From Nibrella viscosa (lineage in GTDB: Bacteria > Bacteroidota > Bacteroidia > Cytophagales > Spirosomataceae): a stretch of DNA of 64,000 bases. The stretch is from positions 186,001 through 250,000 of the forward strand of contig NZ_BAABHB010000006.1 of NCBI RefSeq assembly GCF_039541875.1. The letters run 5' to 3'. Positions 39,733-48,310 of the stretch are shown here, in pieces; the first letter of the stretch is position 1; each line of letters starts with the position of its first letter. The notes beneath the pieces are model-generated. The model was not told where the DNA came from, searched no databases, and saw only the letters and a list, made by a program, of their open reading frames with translations. A program made the position numbers and the translations under genes.

Positions 39733-40182
39733 ATGATAGAGGTTATACTGATTACGCAGCCTGCCGATTTAGACCAGGCTTTTGTCATCCGCAGGGAGGT
39801 ATTTGTAGAAGAACAGCAGGTGCCCGCCGACGAGGAATACGACGAATACGAAAAAACCAGCCGTCATTTTCTGGCTCGTTCCCATGCAGTGCCCTGCGGA
39901 ACCGCCCGCTGGCGCGAAACACCTAAAGGTATTAAGCTGGAACGGTTTGCCGTCCGGAAAGACTACCGGGGCCAGGGCGTCGGTAAAGCCCTGGTACGCG
40001 CCGTGCTGGATGATGTGTTTCTGTACCACGGGCATCCGGAGACCGTATATATGCACGCACAGGTAAGCGCCATGCCCCTCTATGCCGGCTTCGGTTTTGA
40101 ACCGGTGGGTGACCTTTTCGATGAGTGCGGCATAATGCATTACAAAATGGTCTTGCCCATGACGGCCTACCCGGTTTCATGA
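39733..40182 (+). CDS. GNAT-family N-acetyltransferase
   Basis: A 149-residue GNAT with AFVIRREVFVEEQQVPADEEYD at the N-terminus, acetyl-CoA loop RKDYRGQGVGKALV and C-terminal AMPLYAGFGFEPVGDLFDECGI. This arrangement is like the ElaA/YjcF-type branch; the substrate is unknown. It starts 4 nt after the protease stop codon and overlaps comEC by 4 nt (ATGA). Confidence 0.87.
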   Translation: MIEVILITQPADLDQAFVIRREVFVEEQQVPADEEYDEYEKTSRHFLARSHAVPCGTARWRETPKGIKLERFAVRKDYRGQGVGKALVRAVLDDVFLYHGHPETVYMHAQVSAMPLYAGFGFEPVGDLFDECGIMHYKMVLPMTAYPVS

Positions 40183-42278
40183 AAGGCTACCCGTTTGTTC
40201 GCTACGCAGCCGCCCTCACCGGCGGCATCCTTTTTTATGTCTGGCAGCCGGATCTGGCCGTTCTGGTCGTCGGACTCGGTGTATCGGGTGCCGTACTGTT
40301 CGGTTGGGGCTGGCATAGAAAGCTCCGGCAGCAGCCTAGGCCGCTTACCCTCTGGTCAGGCATCGGGAGTCTGCTAATGCTGTTTGCCCTCGGCTGGGGC
40401 ATTACCAGCCTGCATACCCCAGCCACGCGTTCCAGCAACCTGCTAAACCTGACCCGGCCGCTGGAGGCCTATGAAGCGGTGGTGACCAGCCAACCCGAAG
40501 AGCGGGCTAAAACCTACCGCGTTGAACTGGCCCTGCGCCGGGGACTGGTCGACGGGCACTATCAACCGCTCAGTGGCCGGGTGATAGCCTACCTCGCTAA
40601 AGCCGGTATTCCCCTGCCCCAATACGGCGACGTGTGGTTGGTAGCGGGTGCCCCGCGCACCATTGACCCTCCGCTGAACCCCGGCGAATTCAACTATAAG
40701 CGGTTTCTTGCCATCAGAGGCATTTATCACCAGCAGTACCTGCAACACCATCAGCGGCAGGTGCTTGGCTATGCTCCGCCCAGTCGGCTGGTGGCCGTAG
40801 CTAATAAGGTTAACCGGCTGGCCGATAGTGTATTTACCCGACAGGTAGGTTCCAGACCTGAATACGGAATAATCAACGCCATGATCCTGGGTATTCGGGA
40901 TGAGGTTGATCCGGAGCAGTACCGGGCGTATGCCGCATCGGGGGCGGTGCATATTCTGTCGGTGTCCGGGCTGCATGTAGCCATCCTGTTTGGTGTGTTG
41001 GCGGTACTGCTGGGGTTTCTGGAAAAACGGCGGGGTGGAAAATACCTACTTGGCGGTATTCAACTGGGCATTCTCTGGTTTTACGCCTTAATGACCGGCT
41101 TTTCGCCACCGGTGCTGCGCTCGGCGGGTATGCTGACCCTGCTCATCCTGGCCCGAATGCTGGGGCGAACGCATACTATGCCCAATACCCTGGCGGCTTC
41201 GGCATTTTTTATCCTTTGCGCCGATCCGTACGCCCTGTTCTCGGCGGGGTTCCAGTTATCGTATCTGGCCGTGGCGGGTATCGGGGCCTGGCAGTCGGGT
41301 TTGTACCAGTCGCTTTCGTTCCGGTATTCGTGGCTGAATAAGGTATGGGAGATGACGGCCCTGGCCCTGGTGGCCCAACTGGCTACCTTTCCGCTGGCGG
41401 TATTCTATTTTCATCAGTTTCCAACTTACTTTCTGCTGGCCAACCCCGCTGTGATGCTGCTGTCGCAGGTGTTGCTTCCGGTAGCGATGGCCACCCTGGC
41501 CGTATGCTGGGTTCCGGGGCTGAATGCAGTAGCCGGCTGGCTGTTGCAGCACACGACCTGGCTGCTCAACCAGTCGGTGGCCATGACCGGTCAGTTACCA
41601 GGGGCCAACTGGGAGGGCCTTTGGCTGTCGCCAGGGCAGTTGGTACTGGTATACCTGCTTATCCTGAGCGGGGTAGCGCTGCTGGTAACGAGGCAAAAGT
41701 CGTACCTCTGGTTCACCTGCTTTCTGGGTGTCTCGCTGACCGGCACCCTGCTCACCGACCACTACCTGCAAAAGCATCAGCGTCGGCTGGCGGTGCATTT
41801 TCTCCCGCACAAAACAGCAGTGAGTTTTGTTGAAGGCTCAAAAGCAACCCTGTTTACCGACCTCGACATCAGCAAAGACCCCCGGACGTTTGAATTTTAC
41901 CTGAAAAACACGTTTGGCCAGTGGGGCGTCACCAATCTGACGGTGGCATCTCTGACGGATACGGCTGTGTCTGCCATTCCCGAAGTCAGAAGCAGCGATT
42001 ACCGGATGCTGGTGTGGCAGGGAAAACGTATTCTGCTGGTGAACCGGCTAAGCGGGTACCAACGCTGGCAATTGCCGGCCGTGGTGGATTACCTGATCAT
42101 TCGCCGGAATGCCCTCCGATCCTGGGAGCAACTGAACGGACGCGTGGTGGCCCGGCAAATCCTCTTTGACGATTCCAACAAAACGGCGCTGACGGATCAG
42201 CTACTGGCCGCAGCCGCCAAACAGACGATCCGCTGTTTTTCGGTCCGGCAGCAGGGGGCGTTTGTCGCTGACCTGTAG
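40179..42278 (+). CDS. comEC: ComEC/Rec2-type DNA uptake channel protein, no intact metallo-beta-lactamase site
   Basis: A 699-residue membrane protein. N-terminal spans and a DUF4131 region (to about 200) precede the Competence domain (about 215-500; VGSRPEYGIINAMILGIRDEV, SGAVHILSVSGLHVAILFGVL). ComEC carries single-stranded DNA across the inner membrane during transformation. The last 180 residues start like a metallo-beta-lactamase strand (VHFLPHKTAVSFVEGSKATL) but lack HxHxDH, so no nuclease site is visible. Start ATG 40179 overlaps the GNAT stop codon. Confidence 0.9.
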   Translation: MKGYPFVRYAAALTGGILFYVWQPDLAVLVVGLGVSGAVLFGWGWHRKLRQQPRPLTLWSGIGSLLMLFALGWGITSLHTPATRSSNLLNLTRPLEAYEAVVTSQPEERAKTYRVELALRRGLVDGHYQPLSGRVIAYLAKAGIPLPQYGDVWLVAGAPRTIDPPLNPGEFNYKRFLAIRGIYHQQYLQHHQRQVLGYAPPSRLVAVANKVNRLADSVFTRQVGSRPEYGIINAMILGIRDEVDPEQYRAYAASGAVHILSVSGLHVAILFGVLAVLLGFLEKRRGGKYLLGGIQLGILWFYALMTGFSPPVLRSAGMLTLLILARMLGRTHTMPNTLAASAFFILCADPYALFSAGFQLSYLAVAGIGAWQSGLYQSLSFRYSWLNKVWEMTALALVAQLATFPLAVFYFHQFPTYFLLANPAVMLLSQVLLPVAMATLAVCWVPGLNAVAGWLLQHTTWLLNQSVAMTGQLPGANWEGLWLSPGQLVLVYLLILSGVALLVTRQKSYLWFTCFLGVSLTGTLLTDHYLQKHQRRLAVHFLPHKTAVSFVEGSKATLFTDLDISKDPRTFEFYLKNTFGQWGVTNLTVASLTDTAVSAIPEVRSSDYRMLVWQGKRILLVNRLSGYQRWQLPAVVDYLIIRRNALRSWEQLNGRVVARQILFDDSNKTALTDQLLAAAAKQTIRCFSVRQQGAFVADL

Positions 42279-42359
42279 GTAAAAATAAATAAGCCGAAAG
42301 GCGGTTGTAACGCCGGTTTTACTAAAACTTTTTCCCTGAACCAGCCGTTTCTTCAGTGT

Positions 42360-43043
42360 ATGGAAACGCTGGAAAAAATCCGCAAAACGTACAGTGATTA
42401 CGTTTTGGAACATGGCAAACAACCACCCTCCGTTTATCAGTTTGCCAAGAAATTGAAAATTCCCGAAGTTGAGTTTTACAACTACTACGCTTCGTTCGAC
42501 GCCATTGAGGCCGACATCTGGCTGGCTTTCTTTCAGGAAGCCCGGCAAACGGTAGAGGCCGACACCGTGTACCTGACCTATTCGGTTCGGGAAAAGCTGC
42601 TCGCCTTTTACTACACCTGGATCGAAGGGCTGAAAAGCCAGCGGAGCTTTGTCACCTACAGCTTCAACCGGCTGCGTGAAGCGTCGGGAACTGCCCGTAA
42701 CGAGCCCAATCCGGTGCTGCGCGCCCGGCGGAGTACCGTCTCTCGCAGCCGTTCGCTCGATCCCTTTAAAGACGCTTTCTTCGACTTTGCCCGCGATCTG
42801 CTGGCCGAAGGCCGCGAAAGCCGGGAGGTTGAACCCCGTCCGTTTGTCACCGACCGCTACGCCGATGGCCTTTGGATTCAGACCCTGTATATCCTGGATT
42901 TCTGGGTGCGCGATGTGAGTAAAAACTTTGAAAAAACGGATACGGCCATCGAAAAAGCCGTAAACACCACCTTCGACCTGGTAGGCCGCTCCCCGCTGGA
43001 TTCGCTGATCGACCTTGCCAAGTTTATTTACCAAAATAGATAA
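42360..43043 (+). CDS. TetR-family transcriptional regulator
   Basis: 227 residues with an N-terminal helix-turn-helix of TetR type (YQFAKKLKIPEVEFYNYYAS at about 26-45) and a helical ligand or dimerisation domain. The downstream ABC1 kinase gene is the likely partner or target; the two are separated by an 82-nt gap filled with a family C palindrome. Ligand unknown. Confidence 0.82.
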   Translation: METLEKIRKTYSDYVLEHGKQPPSVYQFAKKLKIPEVEFYNYYASFDAIEADIWLAFFQEARQTVEADTVYLTYSVREKLLAFYYTWIEGLKSQRSFVTYSFNRLREASGTARNEPNPVLRARRSTVSRSRSLDPFKDAFFDFARDLLAEGRESREVEPRPFVTDRYADGLWIQTLYILDFWVRDVSKNFEKTDTAIEKAVNTTFDLVGRSPLDSLIDLAKFIYQNR

Positions 43044-43122
43044 TTAGTCGGTAGCCGATAGTCAGTAGTCGCTCATACACGGCGACAGTCCTATTGACTA
43101 TCGACCAACGACTATCGACTAA
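43044..43122. repeat. Intergenic palindrome, family C copy 2
   Basis: An inner 13-bp stem (CGATAGTCAGTAG 43056-43068 with 43091-43103, one G-T) and an outer 7-bp stem (TTAGTCG 43044-43050 with CGACTAA 43116-43122). Words GTTAGTCGATAG as in copy 1. It begins directly after the TetR stop codon and ends 3 nt before the kinase ATG. Confidence 0.75.
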
Positions 43123-43125
43123 CCT

Positions 43126-44472
43126 ATGAAATCACAAAACCATATTCCCACCACCAAAGTCGCCAGAGCGAGCCAGTTCGTGAAGGCGGGCATCAAGGTG
43201 GGTGGCAATTATATTAAGCATTACAGCAAAAAGCTTGTTCAGCCGGGTTTGGGGAATGAGGAACTGCATTCGGATAACGCGGCCGACATTTACGACGCGC
43301 TGAGTGAACTGAAAGGCAGTGCGCTCAAGATGGCGCAGATGCTGAGCATGGACCGGAACATTTTGCCCAGGGCCTATGTCGATAAGTTTGCCATGTCGCA
43401 GTACTCGGCTCCGCCTTTGTCAGGACCGCTGGTGGTGAAAACCTTCCGTAATTACTTCGGCAAATCTCCGCAGCAGTTGTACGACCGGTTCGATATGGAG
43501 GCCGTCAATGCAGCCTCCATCGGACAGGTGCATCAGGCCTGGAAAGGCGGCAAAAAGCTGGCCGTAAAGGTGCAATACCCCGGCGTGGCCGATAGCGTGA
43601 CCTCCGACCTGAAAATTGCCAAGCCCCTGGCGGTACGGCTGCTGAACCTCAATGAGCGCGATATTGACCGCTATATGGGAGAGGTGGAGGCCAAGTTGCT
43701 CGAAGAGACCGATTATGATCTGGAACTGAAACGTTCGGTGGCTATTTCTGAATCCTGCGCCCATATTGCTAATCTGGTATTCCCCAAATATTACCCGGAA
43801 CTGTCCAGCAAGCGCATTCTGACGATGGACTGGCTGGAAGGGCTGCACCTGAAAGATTTCCTGAAAACGAATCCATCGCAGGAGGTGCGCAACCAGATTG
43901 GGCAGGCGTTGTGGGATTTTTACAATTACCAGGTACATACCCTGAAGCAGGTTCATGCTGATCCGCATCCCGGCAATTTTCTGATGCGGGCCGACGGTAC
44001 GATGGGCGTGATCGACTTCGGCTGCGTGAAGGTAATCCCGGATTATTTCTACGAGAATTATTTCCGGCTCATCAACTTCGACACCCTGGACGATGAGGCC
44101 CTGACTAAGCAAATCTTCCGCAACCTGGAGTTTCTGGTCCCCGGCGACAGTCCAAAAGAAGAAGCGTTTTTCACCGACCTGTTCAAGCAGATGATCTTCA
44201 TGCTGGGAATGCCCTTCAGCGTTCGCGAGTTTGACTTCGGCAACGATGCTTATTTTGACCGCGTCTACGCCTTTGCCGAAGAATTATCCAAGATTGATGA
44301 GCTGAAGAATTCCAAAGTGGCCAGAGGCTCGCAGGATGGCTTATACATCAATCGCACGTATTACGGCTTGTATTCCATGTTGAATGAGTTGAAAGCAACC
44401 GTAATTACCCATAAGCCCGATTGGCTGCTGTCGCGCAAGCTCCGGGATGAACTGCAGGGCGCTACGGCCTGA
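43126..44472 (+). CDS. ABC1/ADCK (UbiB/AarF) family atypical kinase
   Basis: 448 residues. Motifs of the ABC1 family: KGSALKMAQMLSMD (KxGQ-like), NAASIGQVHQAW (Ala-rich loop), KLAVKVQYPG (catalytic Lys), EETDYDLEL, QVHADPHPGNF and GVIDFGCVK. The family supports isoprenoid-lipid (quinone) metabolism as an ATPase/kinase. No quinone synthesis gene lies nearby. It follows a TetR regulator, which may control it. Confidence 0.9.
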   Translation: MKSQNHIPTTKVARASQFVKAGIKVGGNYIKHYSKKLVQPGLGNEELHSDNAADIYDALSELKGSALKMAQMLSMDRNILPRAYVDKFAMSQYSAPPLSGPLVVKTFRNYFGKSPQQLYDRFDMEAVNAASIGQVHQAWKGGKKLAVKVQYPGVADSVTSDLKIAKPLAVRLLNLNERDIDRYMGEVEAKLLEETDYDLELKRSVAISESCAHIANLVFPKYYPELSSKRILTMDWLEGLHLKDFLKTNPSQEVRNQIGQALWDFYNYQVHTLKQVHADPHPGNFLMRADGTMGVIDFGCVKVIPDYFYENYFRLINFDTLDDEALTKQIFRNLEFLVPGDSPKEEAFFTDLFKQMIFMLGMPFSVREFDFGNDAYFDRVYAFAEELSKIDELKNSKVARGSQDGLYINRTYYGLYSMLNELKATVITHKPDWLLSRKLRDELQGATA

Positions 44473-44594
44473 TGCATTGATTACCTGGACGTTAGGGTGC
44501 CGGTGAATTCGGCGGAAGGGAAAGAAAGCAAAAGCGGCATTTGCCAATTTGAGCTTTTCTGACTATTTTCCGAAAACAGATTGAATCCACCGGC

Positions 44595-45098
44595 ATGGGT
44601 AAACCCAGATTTGACGATATTTTTATGGAACTGGCCGTTAATCTGGCCAAACGGTCGCATTGCATTAAAGCCCAGGTTGGCGCGGTGCTGACCAAAGATA
44701 CCCGGATTATTTCGATCGGGTACAACGGCCCCCCGGCGGGTACCCACAACTGCGACGAAGAGTTTCCGGGTGTAGGCTGCCCCCGCGACTCGAAAGGAAG
44801 CTGCTCACTGGCGCTTCATGCCGAGCAGAACGCCATTCTGTATGCGGCTAAAAACGGCTCCAGTGTAGAAGGCGCGACCTTATACGTGACACTCTCGCCC
44901 TGCATTGCCTGCGCCCGTATTATTTTCAGTATGAAGATCGACCGCGTGATTTATTACCATTCGTATGCCGAATACAAAGGAATACCCGTGGATGAAGGCG
45001 TTGAATTTCTGCGCCGGTTTGGTGTAACGGTCGACCGGTACGAACCATCGGAACTGCTCTCGATACCCTCAGAACCCAGCCTGTTGCCGGTATCATGA
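44595..45098 (+). CDS. dCMP deaminase family protein
   Basis: A 167-residue zinc deaminase that would convert dCMP to dUMP. Zinc and catalytic residues: HAEQNAI (H75, E77) and SPCIACA (C103, C106). The N-terminal GYNGPPAGTHNCDEEFPGVGC segment is typical of dCMP deaminases. The stop codon overlaps the acpH ATG (ATGA), starting a three-gene run with holA. Confidence 0.92.
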   Translation: MGKPRFDDIFMELAVNLAKRSHCIKAQVGAVLTKDTRIISIGYNGPPAGTHNCDEEFPGVGCPRDSKGSCSLALHAEQNAILYAAKNGSSVEGATLYVTLSPCIACARIIFSMKIDRVIYYHSYAEYKGIPVDEGVEFLRRFGVTVDRYEPSELLSIPSEPSLLPVS

Positions 45099-45700
45099 AC
45101 ATTCTGGCCCATGCATACCTCTCCGGCCGGCACGAAAGCCTGATTGTCGGTAATTTCATCGCTGATTTTATCAAAGGAAATCCGGCGAATCCGCGTCATG
45201 GCCTCACGGCTGATGAGCAGGCCGGCGTGTGGCTGCACCGGGCCATTGACGAATACACCGATGCCCATGCGCAGGTGGCGGCTGTGCGGCAGTTGCTGTA
45301 CCCGCGTTGTCATAAATACGCCGGGGTGGCTGTCGATATCTTTTTCGACCATTTCCTGGCCCTGAATCTTAAGGCTAGTCCGGTCGACTCTCTGAGTGAG
45401 TTTCGCACCTTTGTTTACGATGTGCTGCAGCGCCATTGGGACCGGCTGCCGCCGGGTGCCGACCGGATGGCCGAGGCTATGATCCGGTACGACTGGCTGA
45501 GCCATTACCAAAGCACCGAAGGCATCGATCGTTCGCTGAAGGGACTCTCGCGCCGGACGGCTTTTCCGTCGGGGCTGGACACGGCTATCGACGATTTTAA
45601 TGTGTATTACGCCTTTATTGGGCAATGCTTTGAGCGGTTCTGGCCGCAGCTGGCGGCTTTTGCCCGCGAGAGGCTGGTCAGTTTGCCCGGTTTCGCGTAG
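45095..45700 (+). CDS. Acyl carrier protein phosphodiesterase-like (AcpH/DUF479)
   Basis: A 201-residue HD-like protein that in E. coli removes phosphopantetheine from acyl carrier protein. Family motifs: MNILAHAYLSGRHESLIVGNFIADFIKG, VWLHRAIDEYTDAH and VAVDIFFDHFLALN. It overlaps dCMP deaminase by 4 nt. Its stop codon TAG is also the first three bases of the holA -7 box. Confidence 0.9.
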   Translation: MNILAHAYLSGRHESLIVGNFIADFIKGNPANPRHGLTADEQAGVWLHRAIDEYTDAHAQVAAVRQLLYPRCHKYAGVAVDIFFDHFLALNLKASPVDSLSEFRTFVYDVLQRHWDRLPPGADRMAEAMIRYDWLSHYQSTEGIDRSLKGLSRRTAFPSGLDTAIDDFNVYYAFIGQCFERFWPQLAAFARERLVSLPGFA

Positions 45701-45705
45701 TTTTG
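45698..45705 (+). promoter_or_regulatory. Candidate -7 box of holA overlapping the acpH stop codon
   Basis: TAGTTTTG is an exact TAnnTTTG match; its TAG is the acpH stop codon and the box ends 7 nt before the holA ATG. The spacer CCCTGCT resembles the rsmE spacer TGCTGCT, so the two starts share box-N2-CTGCT-ATG. Confidence 0.5.
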
Positions 45706-45712
45706 CCCTGCT

Positions 45713-46747
45713 ATGATCCCCGCTGTTAATACGCTGCTTAAAGATATTCGAAATAAACGACTGGCTCCCGTGTACCTGATTCACGGCGATGAACCCTATT
45801 ACCTGGACCGCATCGCCGACGAGCTCGAAAAAGTGGCCGTGCCGGTGGCCGAGCGGGGATTCAACCAGTTCGTGCTGTTTGGCAAAGATACCGATGTGGG
45901 GGCGGTGCTGAACTACGCCCGACGATATCCGTTTATGGCCGAGCGGCAGTTGGTACTGGTCAAAGAGGCCCAACTGATGGGTGGCATCGGGGATAAAAGC
46001 AGCCAGCAGCTTCTGGAAGATTACGCCCAAAATCCGCTGACGAGCACGATTCTGATGATGTGTTTCACCAGAGAAGACGGCAAGGCCGGCCTGGATGAGC
46101 GCAAAACCTGGGTGAAAGCCTTTGGGCAAAAAGGCGTGTTGTTGGGCGTTAAAAAGCTTTACGAAAATAAACTAGTCGATTGGGTTGCCGATTACTGCCA
46201 TGAGCAGGGCGCAAAGGTAAGCCCCAAAGCCTGCCAGATGCTGGTGGACGCTATCGGCAACGACCTGAAGCGGCTGGCGGGGGAGATTGACAAAATCCTG
46301 CTGAACCTGCACGTAGGCGAAGAGATTTCGGCCGGCACGGTGGAGCGGCTGGTGGGTATCAGCAAAGAATACAATGTTTTTGAGTTGCAGAAAGCCCTGG
46401 TGCAGCGCGACGTGGTGAAGGCGAACCGCATTGTCGATTATTTTGGTCGCAACGCCAAGGACAACCCCTTAATTGTCATTCTCACGCAACTGTTCCAGTA
46501 TTTCAGCCGGGTGCTGATGGTGCAGGCAACTAAAGAGCAGTCGGATAAAGCCGTTGCCGCTTTGCTGGGCATTAACCCCTTCTTTGCCAAAGATTATTTA
46601 TCGGCGGCCCGCACCTTTCCACTGCCGAAAGTGGTGGCAATCATTCACGCCATCCGCCGGTCAGATGCCCTGGCCAAAGGCATTGAATCGCCATCCATGA
46701 ACGAGGGGGATATTCTCCGGCAACTGGTTTTTGACATACTGCATTAA
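45713..46747 (+). CDS. holA: DNA polymerase III subunit delta
   Basis: A 344-residue clamp-loader delta subunit. The N-terminus carries VYLIHGDEPYYLDRIADEL; later segments are ILMMCFTREDGKAGLDERKTW, LVDAIGNDLKRLAGEIDKI and the C-terminal collar domain. Normal length. Possibly served both by readthrough from acpH and by its own promoter. Confidence 0.93.
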   Translation: MIPAVNTLLKDIRNKRLAPVYLIHGDEPYYLDRIADELEKVAVPVAERGFNQFVLFGKDTDVGAVLNYARRYPFMAERQLVLVKEAQLMGGIGDKSSQQLLEDYAQNPLTSTILMMCFTREDGKAGLDERKTWVKAFGQKGVLLGVKKLYENKLVDWVADYCHEQGAKVSPKACQMLVDAIGNDLKRLAGEIDKILLNLHVGEEISAGTVERLVGISKEYNVFELQKALVQRDVVKANRIVDYFGRNAKDNPLIVILTQLFQYFSRVLMVQATKEQSDKAVAALLGINPFFAKDYLSAARTFPLPKVVAIIHAIRRSDALAKGIESPSMNEGDILRQLVFDILH

Positions 46748-46771
46748 TTGCCCAATACCTGACCCGGTTTC

Positions 46772-47968
46772 TTAGTTGTTCTGCTGAGGAGTGGATTCGC
46801 CATGGGGCGTATGCAGAAATTTTTTGCGGGCCGTGTTGAACTTAAGCAACGATCTGACCATCCGGAAAACGACCAGAGGAAATGTAGCCAGATCACGCAG
46901 GGAAAGTTTTCGCCAGAGATAACCGGGTACCGACATTAACAGGCTGATTACGAGTATGCCCAGCATAAAGCCATAGGCCTGCTGGAACTGAACGTTGGCC
47001 AGGAACAGGGTCAGCAGGAAACCAACCGTCAGAACAGCTAACAGCAGCGTTCGGGGTAAAACCAGGGCTTTGAGCAGGCCGTTGGCTGCGTGAAAATTCC
47101 CCCGAAGAAACTGGCGGATACCGGTCCTGAAAAATACCGATACAAACTGAATCTGAGCCGCAATCCACCGCGTACGCTGCCGTTCAAAAACGTCCAGATT
47201 CTGAACTTTCTCATCGTAGATAAACGCGTCTTTCAGATACGCAATGACCAGGCCGTCGACCATTAGGTTCATCTCCAGCTCCTTATCGTAGCCCCCAACG
47301 GTATGAATCCGGCTCATTGCCGATTTCATCGGGATAGGTTCAAAGGCCATACCTGAGCCAATCAGAGAGGCCGACAACCCCATTGCCCGCTGCCCGGCCC
47401 TAAAAATATGGTTATTGACCTCCTCGTTCATGGCATCCAGAACTGCCACACTGGTGTTGGTATTCTTAGCTACCCGGTGCCCCTGAACCGCCCGCCAGCC
47501 TTTGTCAAACGCCAGATTGATCCGGCTCAGAAAATCCGGGGCCATATGATTATCGGCGTCCGAGATCAATATTATGTCGTAAGCGTGGTCGGGAATTTGC
47601 GCCAGTGCGTAGGAAATGGATTTTTGAACCGTCGACTGTTCAAATGACACTTCAACGATCTTTATTGGATAATCTGCCAGTTTTTGCAGCGTAACCGGCT
47701 GGAAGGAATCGGCAATAACAAAGAGGTCGAACGACTGCCGGGGATAGTCCAGGCTAAGATTGGCTTGTACCGAGTCGATAATGACTTTATCTTCTTTATA
47801 CGCGGGAATCAGAATGGCAATTCGTCGGTAACGCGTTGGCGGATTGGCCGGAGAAATATCATCACTGCCGGTAAAATGGCCGGCCAGGGCAAAGATAAAC
47901 AGGTAAATAACATTAAAGAACAGGAACAGGCCAAGCGGAAGAAAGAAAAGGTACCCCAAAATGTCCAT
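46772..47968 (-). CDS. Processive family 2 glycosyltransferase, membrane bound
   Basis: 398 residues: N-terminal span (YLFFLPLGLFLFFNVIYLFI), GT2 domain with ILIPAYKEDK, the DxD motif in ISDADNH, an acceptor-site segment with VDGLVIAYLKD, the processive QRTRW motif, then three or so C-terminal spans. This is the layout of chitin/cellulose/hyaluronan-type synthases (NodC/BcsA-like), so it may polymerise a sugar and extrude it. The product is unknown. It stands apart from the main EPS operon, divergent from the CBM6 glycosidase. Confidence 0.88.
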   Translation of the reverse strand: MDILGYLFFLPLGLFLFFNVIYLFIFALAGHFTGSDDISPANPPTRYRRIAILIPAYKEDKVIIDSVQANLSLDYPRQSFDLFVIADSFQPVTLQKLADYPIKIVEVSFEQSTVQKSISYALAQIPDHAYDIILISDADNHMAPDFLSRINLAFDKGWRAVQGHRVAKNTNTSVAVLDAMNEEVNNHIFRAGQRAMGLSASLIGSGMAFEPIPMKSAMSRIHTVGGYDKELEMNLMVDGLVIAYLKDAFIYDEKVQNLDVFERQRTRWIAAQIQFVSVFFRTGIRQFLRGNFHAANGLLKALVLPRTLLLAVLTVGFLLTLFLANVQFQQAYGFMLGILVISLLMSVPGYLWRKLSLRDLATFPLVVFRMVRSLLKFNTARKKFLHTPHGESTPQQNN

Positions 47969-48310
47969 GCTGCAGTTGATAGGCTAAATCGTCTGTAATG
48001 ATATAATTTCTGTAGGCAAGGTAAGTTAAATAAGCCGAATTGCTAAATCAAACCCCGTAACGAAAAAGGAAGCAGCAAGTCACATTAAATTTTACAAATT
48101 TGGTCATATCTTATTGTTTAATCATAATTTAATTGCTTAATTTAAGCAATAATAAACAATGGTTTTCAAACAGCCGATATCTGTATACAACGTCTCCACA
48201 CTTATTCCTTTCTTCATCGGCGTATCTATTGAATAGCAATCTACCTGTCTGGTAGATGAATGTATTGTGCACATTTTAGTTTACACGTCTAAACTTTATT
48301 ACTAGTCTCT
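47969..48310. other. 342-bp AT-rich divergent region with three inverted repeats
   Basis: No gene is supported. It holds a 19-bp palindrome at 48132-48150 (ATTGCTTAA-t-TTAAGCAAT), CTACC-tgtct-GGTAG at 48241-48255 and AGTTTA-cacgtc-TAAACT at 48278-48295. These are plausible operator sites for the glycosidase and/or the divergent glycosyltransferase. Markedly more AT-rich than its surroundings. Confidence 0.6.
48132..48150. promoter_or_regulatory. Perfect 19-bp palindrome, candidate operator
   Basis: ATTGCTTAA-t-TTAAGCAAT: two perfect 9-bp arms around one base, in the middle of the divergent region between the processive glycosyltransferase and the CBM6 glycosidase genes. Size and symmetry fit a homodimeric regulator site. 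No regulator gene is adjacent. Confidence 0.45.

Noticed and set aside
42201..43034. 277-codon minus-strand frame opposite the TetR gene
   Set aside because: Antisense to a protein with a clear helix-turn-helix; no recognisable domain.
44954..46129. Long 391-codon minus-strand reading frame across the end of dCMP deaminase, acpH and holA
   Set aside because: It is antisense to three well-recognised genes, has no recognisable domain, and such frames arise from the GC-biased third positions of the real genes.
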